From Peribacillus frigoritolerans (GTDB taxonomy: Bacteria > Bacillota > Bacilli > Bacillales > DSM-1321), in assembly GCF_030676415.1 (NCBI RefSeq), contig NZ_JAUUTW010000005.1, positions 158,526-222,525 on the forward strand: 64,000 nucleotides of DNA, given 5' to 3'. The notes under the pieces are model-generated. The model made no database searches, was not told the origin of the DNA, and was given only the letters and a program-made list of their open reading frames with translations. Below, piece by piece: positions 63,670-64,000 of this stretch (position 1 is its first letter; each line of letters starts with the position of its first letter). The position numbers and the translations under genes are program-made.

Positions 63670-63846
63670 ACGACGGATATTCGTAAAGGATTAATTCCAA
63701 CAGCGTTGGGCACAGCCGTTACAGCTGCGGGTTATGCAATGAAGCAGACCCGGGGCTCAAACAAAATGGTAGCTAATACGGTTTTTGGTTTCGGTTTGGC
63801 ACATGTTGTATTAGGGGTCATTGACCTTGTAGAGCATCGGAGATAG
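63670..63846 (+). CDS. 58-aa small protein with apparent ACG start
   Basis: A frame of 58 codons reads TDIRKGLIPTALGTAVTAAG after two ACG codons, then YAMKQTRGSNKMVANTVFGF and GLAHVVLGVIDLVEHRR. It has two small-residue-rich hydrophobic stretches, so may be a membrane protein. GGAGGG lies five bases before the first ACG (63670), exactly where an ATG belongs, and an in-frame TAA is just upstream, so the start codon is either ACG or lost. The first in-frame ATG (codon 24) has no ribosome binding site. A terminator and element D follow. Confidence 0.6.
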   Translation, partial: TTDIRKGLIPTALGTAVTAAGYAMKQTRGSNKMVANTVFGFGLAHVVLGVIDLVEHRR

Positions 63847-63853
63847 TAAAAAA

Positions 63854-63875
63854 AGAGGGCGCAAAAGCGCCCTCT
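63854..63875. terminator. Terminator hairpin at the left border of element D
   Basis: Arm AGAGGGCGC, loop AAAA, arm GCGCCCTCT; directly followed by the element terminus CAGACTG. By analogy a second copy is expected beyond the window. Confidence 0.85.
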
Positions 63876-64000
63876 CAGACTGTAGACAAACTCGATGAAA
63901 ATCGAGTTTGTCTATTTTTATGGCTTGTACAATTTGGACGTTGATTTCCACTCCAGGCACTCGCTTTCCGCGGGCGGTCGGGGAGCCTCCTCGGCTTTCG
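63876..64000 (+). mobile_element. Element D: start of a fourth terminator-inserted element (truncated by window)
   Basis: Begins CAGACTGTAGACAAACTCGA, carries the left-end hairpin (arms CTGTAGACAAACTCGAT and ATCGAGTTTGTCTA, three bases short of full pairing) and enters the GTTGATT GC-rich palindrome at 63940. Sequence closely matches elements A and B until the window ends. Whether it is a short form or a full IS cannot be seen. Confidence 0.8.

Overview
This is a 64 kb chromosomal segment of an endospore-forming Bacillaceae bacterium. Gene content and order closely follow the Bacillus subtilis region running from serA through resABCDE, dacB-spmAB, scpAB, lysA, spoVA, spoIIAA-AB-sigF, dacF, fur, spoIIM, nudF, the yqk and yqj genes and zwf. 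Codon use, AT-richness, strong GGAGG ribosome binding sites and sigma E/F/G/H-type promoters agree. A Peribacillus-like genus is my guess from overall character, not something the sequence proves. No rRNA, tRNA, CRISPR array or prophage was seen.

Layout. 1-2.4 kb: FMN riboswitch with ribU, then serA. 2.5-11.6 kb: rsiX-sigX, resE-resD-resC-resB-resA, rluB. 11.9-14.3 kb: spmB-spmA-dacB (spore core dehydration and cortex). 14.3-18.1 kb: an oxidative-stress block absent from this place in B. subtilis: a domain-permuted AhpF, AhpC under a PerR box, and a SodF-type superoxide dismutase. 18.2-23.4 kb: ypuI, an unknown gene, scpBA, a YjcZ-type peptide, ypuF, ribT, a 28-aa membrane peptide and ypuA. 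The ribDEAH genes that neighbour ribT in B. subtilis are missing here. 23.7-28.5 kb: lysA and a shortened spoVA operon (AA-AB-AEa-AF; AC, AD and AEb are absent). 28.6-30.3 kb: a decayed IS1182-type element. 30.4-41.2 kb: pbuG, the spoIIA operon, dacF, the pdp-punA-drm nucleoside salvage operon, xerD, yqzK, fur, spoIIM. 41.3-53.7 kb: a GNAT gene, endonuclease Q, nudF, mciZ, yqkF, ohrA/ohrR, yqkE/D/B, yqjX-uvrX with paired LexA boxes, an NlpC/P60 hydrolase, a DUF3221 lipoprotein, yqjQ-yqjP. 53.8-64 kb: T-box-controlled proI, a VOC protein, racA, a COG2984-type ABC transporter, yisP-like, rnz, zwf and two small genes.

The most unusual signal is a family of dispersed elements, three complete plus one cut by the window edge. 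Each sits exactly against an intrinsic terminator hairpin. In the three complete cases the whole hairpin (stem plus loop, 24-26 bp) is duplicated on the other side. One copy is a 1.7 kb IS1182-type element with a nonsense-mutated transposase; the others are about 300-bp derivatives sharing its ends. The elements carry their own terminator-like hairpin at the left end, whose arms show compensatory changes between copies. I infer a transposon that uses terminator hairpins as targets, so that insertion leaves a terminator on both sides and does little harm.

How the genes work together: many serve sporulation at successive stages (racA and mciZ for division and chromosome anchoring, spoIIA/sigF, spoIIM, dacF, dacB-spmAB, spoVA). 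The rest cover respiration and cytochrome c assembly (res), peroxide and superoxide defence under PerR and OhrR, SOS repair under LexA, nucleoside salvage, and amino-acid supply (serA, lysA, proI).
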